A program made the position numbers and the translations under genes. Below the pieces are notes generated by a model. It had not been told where the DNA came from. It was given only the letters and a program-made list of their open reading frames with translations, and did not search any database. DNA of 64,000 bases from Pteria penguin (taxonomy: Eukaryota; Mollusca; Bivalvia; Pterioida; Pteriidae), in assembly GCA_035048485.1 (NCBI GenBank), contig CM068580.1:37296085-37360084 (forward strand), read 5' to 3'. Below are positions 35,801-47,149 of the stretch, in pieces. Numbering within the stretch: position 1 is the first letter of the stretch; each line of letters opens with the position of its first letter.

Positions 35801-38800
35801 TATAGTATAGTCTATCCAAGGCTTCCTGAGAGCGTCCCATAAAATGGGGTAACTCAGCATGTAGTATCCTCAAGCCAAATGGTACAATGGAACCTACAGT
35901 CAATATACTGAATCATTTAAACACAAAGAAAATAAGTTTTACATATGCATAATGCATGAAAAATCATGAAGAAAATACTGAAATAATTTTCAAGTTCAAA
36001 CCAACAAAATGTCTTTTTCTGCTTTTATTTCACAACTGATTATACAATTCTTGATTACAAGTACAACAATAGAATTATCCAGCTTCTCTTCTTTAAACAT
36101 CAAATCAACAGTTCACTCTTTATCTGCATTTATCTTTATAACAACAAATTATTGTACCGACCTTTCCTGCCAGGATAGACGTGAGGATAAAACTCAAAAT
36201 ATAAATCTGGAGTGTCAAGGTTCTGGAATGCCTGAAGTTCTGATTCTGCTATGCTATAGAGCCTTAACTTCATCAATAAGACTATCCTAGTAAACCAAAG
36301 CTGAAAAATATATCCCTATAGCCTGAAGCTCTATATGTGGAATGATATTAAACAGATGATAAATATCAAGAAAAAGTATTTCTAAAATAAATTCAAACAC
36401 CAAATTCTAAATGCTAACAAAACAATTACAATGCTAACAAACAGAATCAATTCAGTAGTACAAAATATTCATTTATCCAGAACAAAGGATTTCAGAAAAC
36501 AGACATGCACATTCTAGAATATTTAGCCTTTACTGTACCCTGATATCTCAAACTACACACCAAATGGAAATTCACATTATAAGAGACACCAATCTGATTA
36601 AGACCAGATCTTTATTCTGCTTCTCTATTTCTCCCATAGTGGTATGACATGTTCTGGTCCAAGATCTGGATTAACTCAGATTGAACAGACATCAGCATCT
36701 GAGCCCTCATGCATACACTTTTCACACATATCAGTATTTGAACAAAACTATTATCTTTAGATATACAAATGCTGATGTTTTTCAATTTTCATTCAAATAT
36801 TTATGGATTCTGATTACACTTTTTGACAAATTATTTTCATCCTATACATTGTTTAATGATACAGTTACATACCTGAAGAGTGTGTGATGTATGCTGGGTA
36901 ATCTGACCTACTTTCCCTGGCCCCTGACCAGCTGTTGATAACAGGCGTCTGGTGAGATCTATAGCTGATCGGTAACAACCACCCTCCTATATGAAAAGAA
37001 AAGTTATAGGCTAGGTTCTTAAAACTTTTTTAATTCAAAGTCTTTCTGAAAATGGTTTATATACTATAAACAATGTTACATACTGCAAAATTTATACTGA
37101 CAGTTTAATATATGAACACTCTAAATTTTAGCTTTTACATTTCTGAGAAATATGGTTTCTATTGTTTTGAACAAATGCTTGAAATTGTTTACAAGAGCAG
37201 CCTTAAGTTGTGTCCTGAGTAGTTTAAATTTATTGTCTGCGTCTCCTTACAAAACTTCTCAAAAAAGAGGGCTAGATAGATTTACAAGTACTTGGAATTT
37301 TGGTAAATCATGGTATTGAATGAGGAGAGATTTATACGATATAGAACATGGAGACAACAAATAAAGAGTATAGCATCTGACTTACAATAAGTTTCTTAAG
37401 TCCATCAACATCCTGTGTGACAGTATCTACAGTAAGAATCTGTCTCTTGATGGCCTCCTGCTCTCCCATGTATCTATACACCAAATCACGAACTGGATCA
37501 CCCTGTCAATCATAATTACATGCTGGTCAAAGAGTACAAGACAATAGAAATCAGCTTATCTTACGAAAAAAAACCTAGAGAAACGTGGTACAACACCAAA
37601 CCTATGGGCCTTATAGGTCACTGCCGTATATATGGGGATTGGATTGAAAACTGTTGTTTCATTTTCTTTAGAAGTCCTCATGCTCTTCATTGATATGCAT
37701 ACAATTTATAACCAATAAAAAGGGTTAAAGAAATGTTTGTCTAAAAGAAAACAAAAATCCCCAATTTGTCCTTGCTATATTGCCTGAAACCTTGACCCAG
37801 CTGCCATGAATTTCCCAATTTTGGGTGAAGGTCTTCTGCTTTCTTAACTATACACACACTTGATTGTCACCAGACTCAGAAGAAAATAAGATTTTATGAA
37901 TATATTTACACTACACAGCCATACAGGTGGACCCATCATGCTCTTGAATCTAATTCTTGACCCTGGGTCATTTTTGATAAAATACTTCATGCTCTTTACA
38001 ATCATGTACGTACAGCTTATCATAACAATGCACAACAGTAAAAGGTTTTCTTAGATTTCAAAATACAACAATATCAATCAGAGTCCCAATCTTATTAAAA
38101 CCTAACCCATTTGCTGTTCGATTTTTTTTTTCAAGAAACCAATAGGATTGGTTTTAATCAAATTATAAGGGCCCCACCTTAGACTCTGAATCCTGGCCTA
38201 AAAATCATTAATATCACATTTTAATACAATTTAACAACAAAAGGTACAGAACTAAAGAGGAGGATTTTTTAAGATTAAATATATTTTCTATATACATGTA
38301 TTATCATTATAATTATGATATTACATGCCCCTTAGAGTCGTGGGTCAAAAACAGCTCTGAGTTGGTAAAGGACCTGTTTCTCTGCCTATGTACACAGTGT
38401 ACCATCCCTCATTTCCTCTATGTAACCATATGTACCCCATTCTAGAGTCTAAACTCCTGCTTCAGGGGTCATAAAATTTACAATCTGGGTAGAAGGCTTC
38501 AAGCTCTTTATAACTATGACTGCAGTTTATCTACCAGATGTGCTGGAGTAGAGAATAAGAGTTGTGAAAATTGGACTATTTTTAGCAGTTTCTGTCCCAT
38601 TCTTAAAGCCCAAGAGGTGCTGGGATCATGATGTTCACAATAAATGTTGCCACTGTTGACCAACAATGCATGAGGAATGACCAATGATGACAAATAATAG
38701 CATAACAATGTGGCTTGGGAGACTTAAAATAGATTTTACACTGTATATAAAAATTCTGATATACTGAATATATTGCCCTAGTAAAAACACAACCATAGAA

Positions 38801-41800
38801 CATACACACATTCCAGATTACCTGAGGTTCATCTACTATTATTCCTGGACAGCTCAACTGTTCTACAGTTGGATTAAAAGTGCCTGGAATGCTTGTTGCC
38901 ATGGTAACAAGAATTTGTCTAGTTGAGTCTGATGGGATCCATGCATCGTGTTGTCTGTCAGAATCACTCATGTGGAGACTCGATGAAAAAGGGTCTTCCA
39001 AGTTTCCAGTAGGCACAGAACCAAATGGAGTCTCAACATTTACTGTAGAGACTGGGGGACTTGGCATAGCAAGATGGTCATCTTTTGCTAATATAAATAA
39101 AACAAACAAACAAAATTAAATTGTGGTAGAGATTTAACTAATTTGTATATTATGTTAAGTATGTTCAGTTCTGAGAGATTTCATTTATAAAACCATAATT
39201 GCAGCAACTCCGTAAGATGTGGTTCAAGTGCATCTGAAAAGTAATTGCTTACACAACAAACTTGCAGCCTTTGTTTCAATATGCATTTAATTGACATAAA
39301 CTTCATTTACCATGAATCACCATTTAAGGACCTGACTTAGTATTTAAATCCCTAATACCAAAGGATCATGAAATGAACCAGAACATATTGCAATAGATGA
39401 CAAAGGGGAAAAAACAATGAAACAAATTTTTACAGCAGAAATTACTGAAGAAGTCTAATTGAAAATGTAACAAGAGCAACGCCTAGCGTGGCATAATACG
39501 CCCGTCACTTAATTTGGACAGGATCAATTCGCATTTGGCATGATTTTCATGAAAAACATGACGTTTACTAAAGTTAATTGCGTTTCATAGCATTTTATCA
39601 TAGGAATAAGTCCAAGGGCAAAAACTCCTGAAGAAATGGTCCTATCCAACCCATCTTGGAACTTGACCTGCAAAAATAAACTTGAAATTTTTCAGAACTA
39701 GCCCCCCCCCCCTTCTAACACCTACCCCCCTCCCCCCTCCTAAAATTATAAATTTCTCAAAAATGAAGAAAAAGATATCAATACCTGTAAAATATGTGGA
39801 AGTTGGTACAATTTACTTGTTTCATGGTAAATTTCATAATGTTTTTACAAAAATTAGATTTTTAATGAATTTTCAAAACAAAATCTTGAAATTTCTAAGT
39901 CCAAGGGCCATAAATCCGTCAAAAGTAGGTCAATCGTAACAAAACTGAAACTGGTACTGACGCCGCTTGGAATAAAGGTATGTACCAAATTTCAACTCAA
40001 TATCTTGAAAGACGGCAAAAAAAGTCCGGAAAACATGACCCAGGACATATGGTCACCCCCCCCCTCCTAAAATTTTAAATATCTCAAAAATGAAGAAAAA
40101 GATATTAAAACCTGTAACATATGTGATAGTTGGTACATTTTACTTGTTTCATAATAAGTTTCAGAATGTTTTGACAAAAAATAGATTTTTAATGAATTTC
40201 TGAAAAAATTTTGATATTTATAAGTCCAAGGGCCATAAATCCGTCAAAAGTAAGTCAATCGTAACAAAACTCGAACTGGTACTGACGCTGCTTAATATAA
40301 AGCTATATACTAAATTTCAACTCAATATCTTGAAAGACGACAAAAAAATTCAGGAAAACATGATCTAGGACATATGGTCAACCCCCTCCCCTCCCTTAAA
40401 TTATCAATTTCTCAAAAATGAACAAAAAGATATTAAAAACCGTAACATATGTGATAGTTGGTACACTTAACTTCTTTCATGAGAAATTTCATAATGTTTT
40501 GACAAAAAATAAATTTTTAATGAATTTTTTAAAAAATTTTGAAATTTATAAGTCCAAGGGCCATAAATCTGTCAAAAGTAGGTCAATCGTAACAAAACTC
40601 AAACTGGTGCTGACGCCGCTTGAAATAAAGCTATATATTAAATTTCAACTCAATATCTTGAAAGACGGCAAAAAAAAATCTGGAAAACACGACCCCAGAC
40701 GGACGGACGCACGGCAAGACGCACGGACAGCGCCATAACATAATACGTCTCGTCTAATGACAGGCCGTATAAAAACAAAAAGTGTTTACTTTTTTTACAT
40801 AAAAATTTATTTACATCATATGAATAAAAGTATGAACGGGTAATACAGGTTTTATAAAGGATGACATGAATATCTATACTTACTACAATTTTGTGGTGCT
40901 GATTCTGTGATGGTTAAAGCATCTGGTAAAGGATCTACAGTGGAGGGTTGGTGGGATGGAGTAGCAAAGGGTGAAATCTGGGAAGCAGAGAAAGGAGTTC
41001 CTTGGAATGGTTGATGAATAGGGGAAGGAACCACAGGTGGGGTCATAGAAGACTGTGGAGCAGAGAAACCAGTTATGGAGTGGTTACTAGATGAGGAATG
41101 CTGACGGCCATAATCTGAGCGAGAAGGATCGGTAAAATCCTCTCCTATCTGCATCTTACTCATGCGCTCTGTTAGAAATTTATTTGCCGGAGATACTCCC
41201 AGACCAAAATCATTGTCTAACTCTGTTGGTCCACTTTCCGCAGTAAAAGACTCAAAATCTTCCTTGTCATCTATTAATTGCATAGAAGACTCCATCACAT
41301 TGGTCTGTCCCTCTATTGGGACTGAGAAATCTACAGTTTCAGGTTCCTCCTGGGATATCCTGGTCTCTAACAGGTCATGATGTACATGTGTTACATCCTC
41401 TTTAATCTCAGTAGGTTTCTGGGATATCTCAAATGGAGTACTAGGAGACTTAACAACATCACCAAAAGGATCTTCCTGTTCTGGTCCTGCAGTGAAGTAA
41501 CTACTTAAACTGATCTGATCTTTGTTAGGATTTCCTGAGGCACCACTTTCAACGCTGATCTGATCTTTACCAGAATCTCCAGAGATACCACTTTCAATGG
41601 TGATATTATTTTTGGTTTGCTCAAATATATCATCAAGAGAAGAGAAGGTGCGTTGTTCGTATGAGTCCAACATCAATTCTGTATCCTGCTTTGGACTATC
41701 CAGCTTCTCTTCGACTTTAGCTATTATTTCAATCCCACCATCAGTACCATCAGTCACATGAGCTGGAGGCTCTTGTGTGTCTTCTTCTGACAGCACATCT

Positions 41801-41976
41801 TCAAGTCCAGAGAAATCCTCATTAGGACCAAGGGCCACAGAGTCTAGGGTGTCTGTTGTAGGAGAATGAACTAGTCCAAGGTTGTCTACCCTAGGGTTTA
41901 GCAATCCTCCATCCTCTACAGTGCTGTCACCAAGAATGTCATCATCAAGAAAACTGCTTAAATTTTGATCAGCCAT
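27794..41976 (-). CDS. TRAPPC12: TRAPPC12 (TRAPPIII tethering subunit, 12 coding exons, 838 aa)
   Basis: Coding exons in transcript order: 41976-40884, 39087-38822, 37502-37386, 36986-36873, 36300-36162, 35893-35781, 35555-35483, 34282-34209, 33066-32968, 31826-31729, 31369-31282, 28036-27794. All phases agree and sum to 2517 nt. Residues 1-400 are acidic and probably disordered with DPF motifs; residues 394-422 hold [20 protein letters not shown], a signature of the family; the rest is helical TPR-like ([62 protein letters not shown] at the end). Human TRAPPC12 is 735 aa. The protein belongs to TRAPPIII, acting in ER-Golgi and autophagy traffic. An acceptor just before the ATG exon (41982-41984) implies a noncoding first exon upstream. 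Exon 5 has an unusual donor (G|GTCGGT). Confidence 0.95.
28459..28587. mobile_element. 129-bp near-perfect palindrome (foldback MITE)
   Basis: Starts GTGGGCCGTTTCACAAAGAA and ends with its complement; arms of ~50 bases (rich in TACGTACG) surround a short centre near 28520. Located in the last TRAPPC12 intron. No coding capacity. Confidence 0.85.
29150..31080. repeat. Degenerate tandem array, ~120-160-bp unit
   Basis: Repeated blocks AACAATAGGGCACATCTTCC, TCATGGTGAGTAAGTGTATG, AAGTTTCATTGCAATAGCAC and CCTATGACCTTGACCTTTGA. The array lies in the last TRAPPC12 intron, is split by a TA-flanked transposon (29570-30482), and a second array of the same unit lies at 34590-35310. Confidence 0.85.
29570..30482. 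mobile_element. TA-flanked non-autonomous element (pogo/Tc1-mariner-like)
   Basis: Right end reads (complement) CAGTCAAACTTCGATATCTC, left end CTAGTCAAACCTCGTTATCT; TA dinucleotides border both (29568-29569, 30483-30484). Extra copies of TTCGAGATATC lie inside the right end. No transposase ORF. Termini resemble pogo/Tigger-type elements. Confidence 0.75.
31953..32864. mobile_element. TA-flanked element with GTAATTACC termini
   Basis: Left end CGTAATTACCCATG, right end (complement) CATAATTACCTGTGTATAAT followed by a subterminal repeat GTGCACATTATACACAGG; inner left end carries GGGTGCCCATTATACATGGG. TA borders on both sides and no transposase fit a Tc1/mariner-type non-autonomous copy. It lies in a TRAPPC12 intron and contains the palindrome at 32601-32624. 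Confidence 0.6.
33635..33850 (+). mobile_element. Old diverged tRNA-like SINE
   Basis: TTGGCATAGTTCAGTTGGTA A-box-like start, GGCGTTGGAGTCCC degraded B box, GTGCTGTCTTTTGGAAGG and AGAAGATCCCCCAATGCTTC body blocks, as in family A. No duplication found. Confidence 0.5.
34590..35310. repeat. Second array of the 29150-31080 repeat unit
   Basis: At least five copies of the same blocks (ATGACCTTTGACCTTTTGAC, AACAATAGGGCACATCTT, AAGTTTCATTGC). Located in the TRAPPC12 intron between the exons at 35483-35555 and 34209-34282. Confidence 0.85.
36590..36683. mobile_element. 94-bp MITE, CAATCTGATTA family
   Basis: Ends CAATCTGATTAAGACCAGATC-type and complement GATCTGGATTAACTCAGATTG-type; flanking AAGAGACAC and AACAGACAT (7 of 9 match). 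In a TRAPPC12 intron. Confidence 0.7.
38087..38165. mobile_element. Degraded MITE, CAATCTGATTA family
   Basis: Left end CAATCTTATTAAAACC, right end complement GGTTTTAATCAAATT. The flanking 9-mers match only partly, so this is an old copy. Confidence 0.5.
39480..40765. repeat. ~327-bp tandem repeat, about three copies
   Basis: CGTCAAAAGTAGGTCAATCG recurs near 39917, 40242 and 40570. Each unit has CAACTCAATATCTTGAAAGA, a C run, a TCAAAAATGAAGAAAAAGAT block and GTCCAAGGGCCATAAATC. The array ends in GACGGACGGACGCACGG. It lies in the first coding-side TRAPPC12 intron; open frames within it are chance. Confidence 0.9.
41509..41598 (-). repeat. In-frame 15-residue tandem duplication in TRAPPC12
   Basis: Residues 127-141 ([15 protein letters not shown]) and 142-156 ([15 protein letters not shown]) are an adjacent direct repeat encoded by a 45-bp tandem duplication. 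Confidence 0.9.
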
Positions 41977-42030
41977 TTTACCTGAAAATGAATGTAAAGA
42001 TGCCAAATGATAACAGAATCAAATTTTGTG

Positions 42031-42149
42031 CAGAATTAAAAATTGAAGTGCACAATTTACAATGAAATACAAATTCAATTTAAAATAATTGTTATTTTTC
42101 ATTAATTGTGTATTTCATTGTAAATTGTGCACTTCAATTCTAAATTCTG
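42031..42149. mobile_element. 119-bp foldback just upstream of the TRAPPC12 ATG exon
   Basis: CAGAATT-TGAAGTGCACAATTTACAATGAAATAC on the left returns as its complement on the right, with an AT-rich centre. It sits ~50 bp from the acceptor of the start-codon exon. Confidence 0.8.
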
Positions 42150-43439
42150 AAATTATTCCACTGATGAGGTCACAAAAACATTATTTAACTATGAATGCCA
42201 AAGAACTTCTTTATCTCATTAACAAAATTGATCACTGTAAAATTATATAGAAGTATGCATCTTATAAGGTAAACTCTAGAAGATAAAATGTAGCATCCAT
42301 AATATTCATCAAAGTACTGACACCAACAATAATAACAAGAATTAAATGCTAATAGAATTTTTTAAAGGAATGATATGAATAGGAAAAGTTTGATAATGTG
42401 AACAGAAATATGGAACAAGTTAATAAATCATCTTCATACAGCCAAAAATATTTCTGAAATTTGAGTTATTATCTGTTTCCATTCCACAAATATATCTTGG
42501 ATTAGAATTTGTAACTACAAGATAAATAATCTCAAGTCTGTTTACATAATTGGGGGCAATTTCATAATATATCCCCATTTGCAAACAATAACTATGAGAA
42601 GTAAAATTGTTTTTCATTTCTTGTTATGCAGCTCCCAATAGCATTATCCTTGTGAATGTGACCTTTTGATATCAAGACTATGTCATACTCTTGAATCATT
42701 TAATGAGCTACTATGTGTGAAGGAAAAGCCTGATCTTTTCTCTCTTTTATGTTTTTGATAAGAACATTATAGATGTAGTTGTCTTGATCCTTTAAGGTAC
42801 TTTTATGTTCCAGACAATAGCCTGCGACAGCAATCGTAGGCTTCAGTTGCAGTCGAAGTAAAATATAAGAATCTAGATGACATATACCTAAATTCTCAAA
42901 CACCTAAATATCTCTATTCAAGAATAACTAGAGCCGTCAAATGGGACAAATACCCCTTGTGGCAACAAAGTTGAAATATCACTGGTAAAAGTGTAGTGGA
43001 TGTCCCACTTGTACATTTTGAGAAACTAGTTAAACTTTTTAACCAAACAGACAGATGGATAGACAGGGTGATTCCTATTTACCCCCCCCCCCCCCCCACA
43101 AACAAAAATCTTGTTGGGAGTATACTATGTCATGTTTAGTTCAAATGACATGTCATGACGGTGTAACACAGATGACCTTATATTTATCCTTATATATGGT
43201 GACATGTTGCTCATGGATAGTGCATGCATCTATAAATTGATTGGCTAATAGACTATTTTCAAGTAACCGGAAAAAACTGTTAAAAACCTAGACTAAGGAC
43301 AACTCATTGTGACATCATACTTGGAAGAAGCATTGACGTTAAGTATCCAAAGATAAGATAATTACATCATAAGTAAAATATCACCAAAGTCTGTAATGTC
43401 CTTAGTTTGGATATAACTCAGAAATAGTCTTTTGGTTAT

Positions 43440-43580
43440 ATGTTGTTTTCAAGAATTTGTAGTCAACAACATGGAAGCAGAAAATTACTAATTTTCAAAA
43501 ATATAATGGGTCAATCCCGAGACCAAACCCAGATAGCTTAAGCCATATGCCTAACCACTACACCAAATCATCCCCTCGAC
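43440..43580 (-). mobile_element. Diverged tRNA-SINE, family B
   Basis: TGTTGTTTTCAAGAATTT, CAACATGGAAGCAGAAAATT and CCTAACCACTACACCAAATC follow the same order as 7208-7382, with a degraded B box. Confidence 0.65.
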
Positions 43581-44046
43581 TATGTGTCTTATGTTTTATC
43601 TGTCATTACATCTGCATGTGTAAGTATACTATATTGGTATAGGTATTATGGGCAAGAGCCTTGCTTATAGCAGCATTTGAGATAAGCAGTAGCCTGCTGA
43701 CCAGAGACTAGTAACTTTTGCATCAGCTTAGTTGAGTCATACTTGAATTAGCGGTAGCTCATTTGGCTAGTAAAAACATTAATTTTATCACATTTGATTA
43801 CTAATTTACTTCACATTGTCATTTTTGGGCTCATTTTGTCCCCAAACTAGAAGACTTTGTTTGCAAGTATAGCCTGACTGCCTAGTGAAAGGAAAATTTA
43901 CAGTGAATGTGATTTTGAAGCCCATACCTCAATGGGTCACTTCATTCAACAAATCTAAACACCCAAATTACTAGAATGCTCTTAATAATATGAACAAAGT
44001 GAAAACTCAAAAAGAGGCAAAACATACTTAATACATTTATTTCTAT

Positions 44047-44231
44047 ATAACACTAGCTGAAAAACAGATGTGTTGCTTAATATGAACATTTTCTATTAAT
44101 TATTAATAGTAAACATTCTCAATAACACTGTGCGTTCACTAAATAACACTAGCTGGAAAACAGATGTGTTGCTTAATATGAACATTTTCTATTATTAATA
44201 GTAAACATTCTCAGTAACACTGTGCGTTCAA
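44047..44231. repeat. Two ~92-bp direct tandem copies
   Basis: AACACTAGCTGRAAAACAGA through AACACTGTGCGTTCA occurs twice back to back, nearly identical. Confidence 0.9.
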
Positions 44232-46287
44232 GATTAAATCTATGAAACTAATCACAGACATTATAATTTTCACTGTCTATACTTCAAGTTTTGAGATTAC
44301 TTTAGGTCAATTCCACAAGAAAATAAACATAAATAATCATTAACATTATGATACACAAAGATTATATTCATAAAAAAATTAATTCAGATATGGAATTGGA
44401 AAAAATTAGGTTCAATACACATGAATTACATCACTCTCTTTTCCTCCTGATGAAAGTTATCTCCTTAACATTAATATATTTTGATTATTATTTTCAATTT
44501 GACTCTTAGACACGTTCTGGATTTCCAATCTAAGGTAATGGCAGAACTTGTGTTAGATTATCTGATCCCAAGACAAACTTGGGGAATTTTTCTGGTTTTA
44601 AATTATATATATGGTTCCAGGATAAGACCTCTGCTGATTCATGAAAGTCTAATTGAGAGATCACTACATAAAACTTTAACCATGCCAATTATGTTGTTAC
44701 ACTGTGACATCACAGTTAAATTCATGTTTGATGGGCCATATATTTATAACCTCATTATGAAAAAACATGCTAAAAGGTGCGATGTTAGACATATGGCCAT
44801 CAGTCAATTCTGAAAACATGTTTATAAGATGTTTTATACTCAGTTAAATGGAGTAAGAAAACTATGTAGAATTTATGATAGGGTGTGTTTTATGTAGGAT
44901 TATAATAGGCCGTGTTTTGAAAAAATTGATATACTTGGTGTCATTAATTATACTTTTCAAGTTATGAATAGACTCGTGTTTAGAATATGTTACAGTATCA
45001 TTACAATCATTTTCATATTTTGTTTTTAAGAAAATGAAATATCATTGAGGGGATAATTTTAATAACAGTGTCACATTTCATACCTCTTTTTCAATTTTTA
45101 ATGGATTTCTGTAATGAGGTGACATACATTGTGGCAGAAAGTATGTTCAAAAATATGAGAGATGTGAGTAGCGCAGAGCTTTTGTTTGTGTTGATAAGGT
45201 TTTGTACCATAATACAAGAAACAACGATGAAACAGCTCCCATTGTGACTTAGTAATTTTGTGAGAAAAGCTTCTTGTCATCTCTACTTTGAAACACAAAA
45301 TGATTTTGTCTGTGATACTGTATACAAATTCATGCAGATAAAGAAGTATGTTATGTATCCTATCTATACAAGTGAGAGTTACAAATTTTGTGAGTTTTAA
45401 ATCATAGTAATTTTATAAAAAAGAAATTTGCCTTTAATTGTTATAGATAGTTTTAAAATTCTTTGAATTATAAAACTTAAATGTAACATTAATATGTTAG
45501 ATGATGACCATTTCTGAACATATCTCCTTGTTCAGTACCAAAGTAACCAAAAATCTGTTTAATACACAATATATTGTCATAATACTACCGGTAATGTGAG
45601 TAATTTTACAATAAACTAACAGGAATACTATATCACAAACATTAATTATATCAACAGATTATTAGATGGGTTCCTAGCTTTGTAAGACAGAATTCATTTA
45701 CCTGAAATTTTTTGGAGAGGAAAGTTGTATGCAAAGCTACCTTTACTGCAACTCATTTATAAACTTTGTATACCTAAATCATTCTTTTCATGTCTTGGGT
45801 TCATTTTTTCACAACCAAATGCCCATATAACAAGAAATGTATGTATCATACTTGCAAAATGCTTTTTATTTGTAGGGATCCAAATTTTTGTGGTTTTCCT
45901 GGTTGCTTGCATCCATAAATCTATATTCCACAAATCACAATACATTGTATTATAAACATAATAAATAGGAATTATTGTACTTGCAAGTTAAACTCACTAC
46001 CTCCATCTGCCACAGGTAATTCATGCATGATAATCTCAGTCATGATGCCAAAGTTAAGGATCAAATGATTGTTAGTGTCTGTATGATATGTTCAGTACAG
46101 CTAAATCATTACTGAAATAACACTGACTTAGGCCAGGGCTATAAAATGACCTTTGTTCAGTGAAATGAATTTAGCAGGGCAATTAATTAAGAAATAATTA
46201 ATTCAAATCACTGATACTATGCACTGTTACATCTTGAAAAGAGGTTCTTTGTCCCTTGTATATACTTACGAATGTCAAATACAGACT

Positions 46288-46293
46288 TTTAAT
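46288..46293 (-). promoter_or_regulatory. Possible VPS37-like polyadenylation signal ATTAAA
   Basis: Variant hexamer on the minus strand about 187 nt after the stop codon. No canonical AATAAA was noticed closer. Confidence 0.35.
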
Positions 46294-46479
46294 CTTGTCA
46301 TTTGTTCAGAGAAGCTGTCCGTAAAATTATAAATGCAGCAATCTGTTTTTTATAGAAAACCAACAAAAATTGGATCGCATGAAATAAAGTAACCAAAACA
46401 AATGTTAATAGACACTAGAAATCAAAAACAACTATAAATGTTCATGTTACATAAAGTGCCTTTCGTAAAACTGCATTTC

Positions 46480-47145
46480 TCATTTTCCATATCCAAAAGG
46501 TTGTGGCATTGAAAAGTTTGAGTTTGGGTATGGTCCATTATTGGGACTATTACGATATCCTCCTGCAGCTTGAGTTGTTCCATGGTTTGGGGACCTCATT
46601 AATTCTGTCAATTTTTGCACTTTGACTTGTCGAAGATGGGCAACTTTTCTTTGTGGTATATAATTTTCCAGAAAGTTTTCCAAAGTCAGTTCATTATCAC
46701 AGAACTTATCGGCAAGTTGCTCTGTCATCTCTTCAGACGATGCGGATTGGGTTTGTAACAAGGCCAGGACTGTATCTAATGACTGTCCCTTCCTGCTCTC
46801 ATCAAGTCGAGATTTATCAGTGGCTAACTGGATCTTCAAGGTGTTTGCCTCCTCAAAGCCAGTACCTACTTGTTGCTTTAGATTATCTAGTTTAGGTTGC
46901 AATGACAGATTAAAATCAGCCATGCTTTTGTTTTGTGCTAGCATCATTTCCCTCTGTGTTTGAAGATTTTTGACTTGTTGTAGGTCAAACAGAAGCTCTT
47001 CTAACTTAGAATTATTGTCAAGCAAGTCTTGTAATTCATCTTTATTAAGATGCTGTATCAAACCCACAGCTGCAGCCTCATCTAGAGGAGGTATTGTTGA
47101 GGAGTTGGTGAAATTATCAGAACTCTCACGGAAACTGCTGAACAT
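46480..47145 (-). CDS. VPS37B/C-like ESCRT-I subunit (221 aa)
   Basis: A single coding exon with ATG at 47145 and TGA at 46480-46482. Residues ~28-185 form a Mod(r)/VPS37 domain: HLNKDELQDLLDN, a coiled coil with LQTQREMMLAQNKSMADFNL, the SLDTVLALLQ block, then ADKFCDNELTLENFLENYI and RKVAHLRQVKVQKL, all closely like human VPS37B/C. The C-terminal tail (186-221) is short, Asn/Pro/Gly-rich and ends PQPFGYGK; vertebrate B/C paralogues have longer Pro-rich tails. The protein should join TSG101, VPS28 and MVB12/UBAP1 in ESCRT-I on endosomes. A splice acceptor (TTTTAG) ends one base before the ATG, so a noncoding or short coding exon lies upstream. The paralogue (B or C) cannot be decided; VPS37A is less similar. 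Confidence 0.92.
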   Translation of the reverse strand: MFSSFRESSDNFTNSSTIPPLDEAAAVGLIQHLNKDELQDLLDNNSKLEELLFDLQQVKNLQTQREMMLAQNKSMADFNLSLQPKLDNLKQQVGTGFEEANTLKIQLATDKSRLDESRKGQSLDTVLALLQTQSASSEEMTEQLADKFCDNELTLENFLENYIPQRKVAHLRQVKVQKLTELMRSPNHGTTQAAGGYRNSPNNGPYPNSNFSMPQPFGYGK

Positions 47146-47149
47146 CCTA

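Larger units (their letters stand above)
42150..46280. other. Spacer between VPS37-like gene and TRAPPC12
   Basis: No coding exon recognised. It should contain the noncoding first exon and promoter of TRAPPC12, which I could not locate. It includes a diverged minus-oriented family B SINE (about 43440-43580), a C run at 43082-43097 and a direct duplication (44047-44231). Confidence 0.5.
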
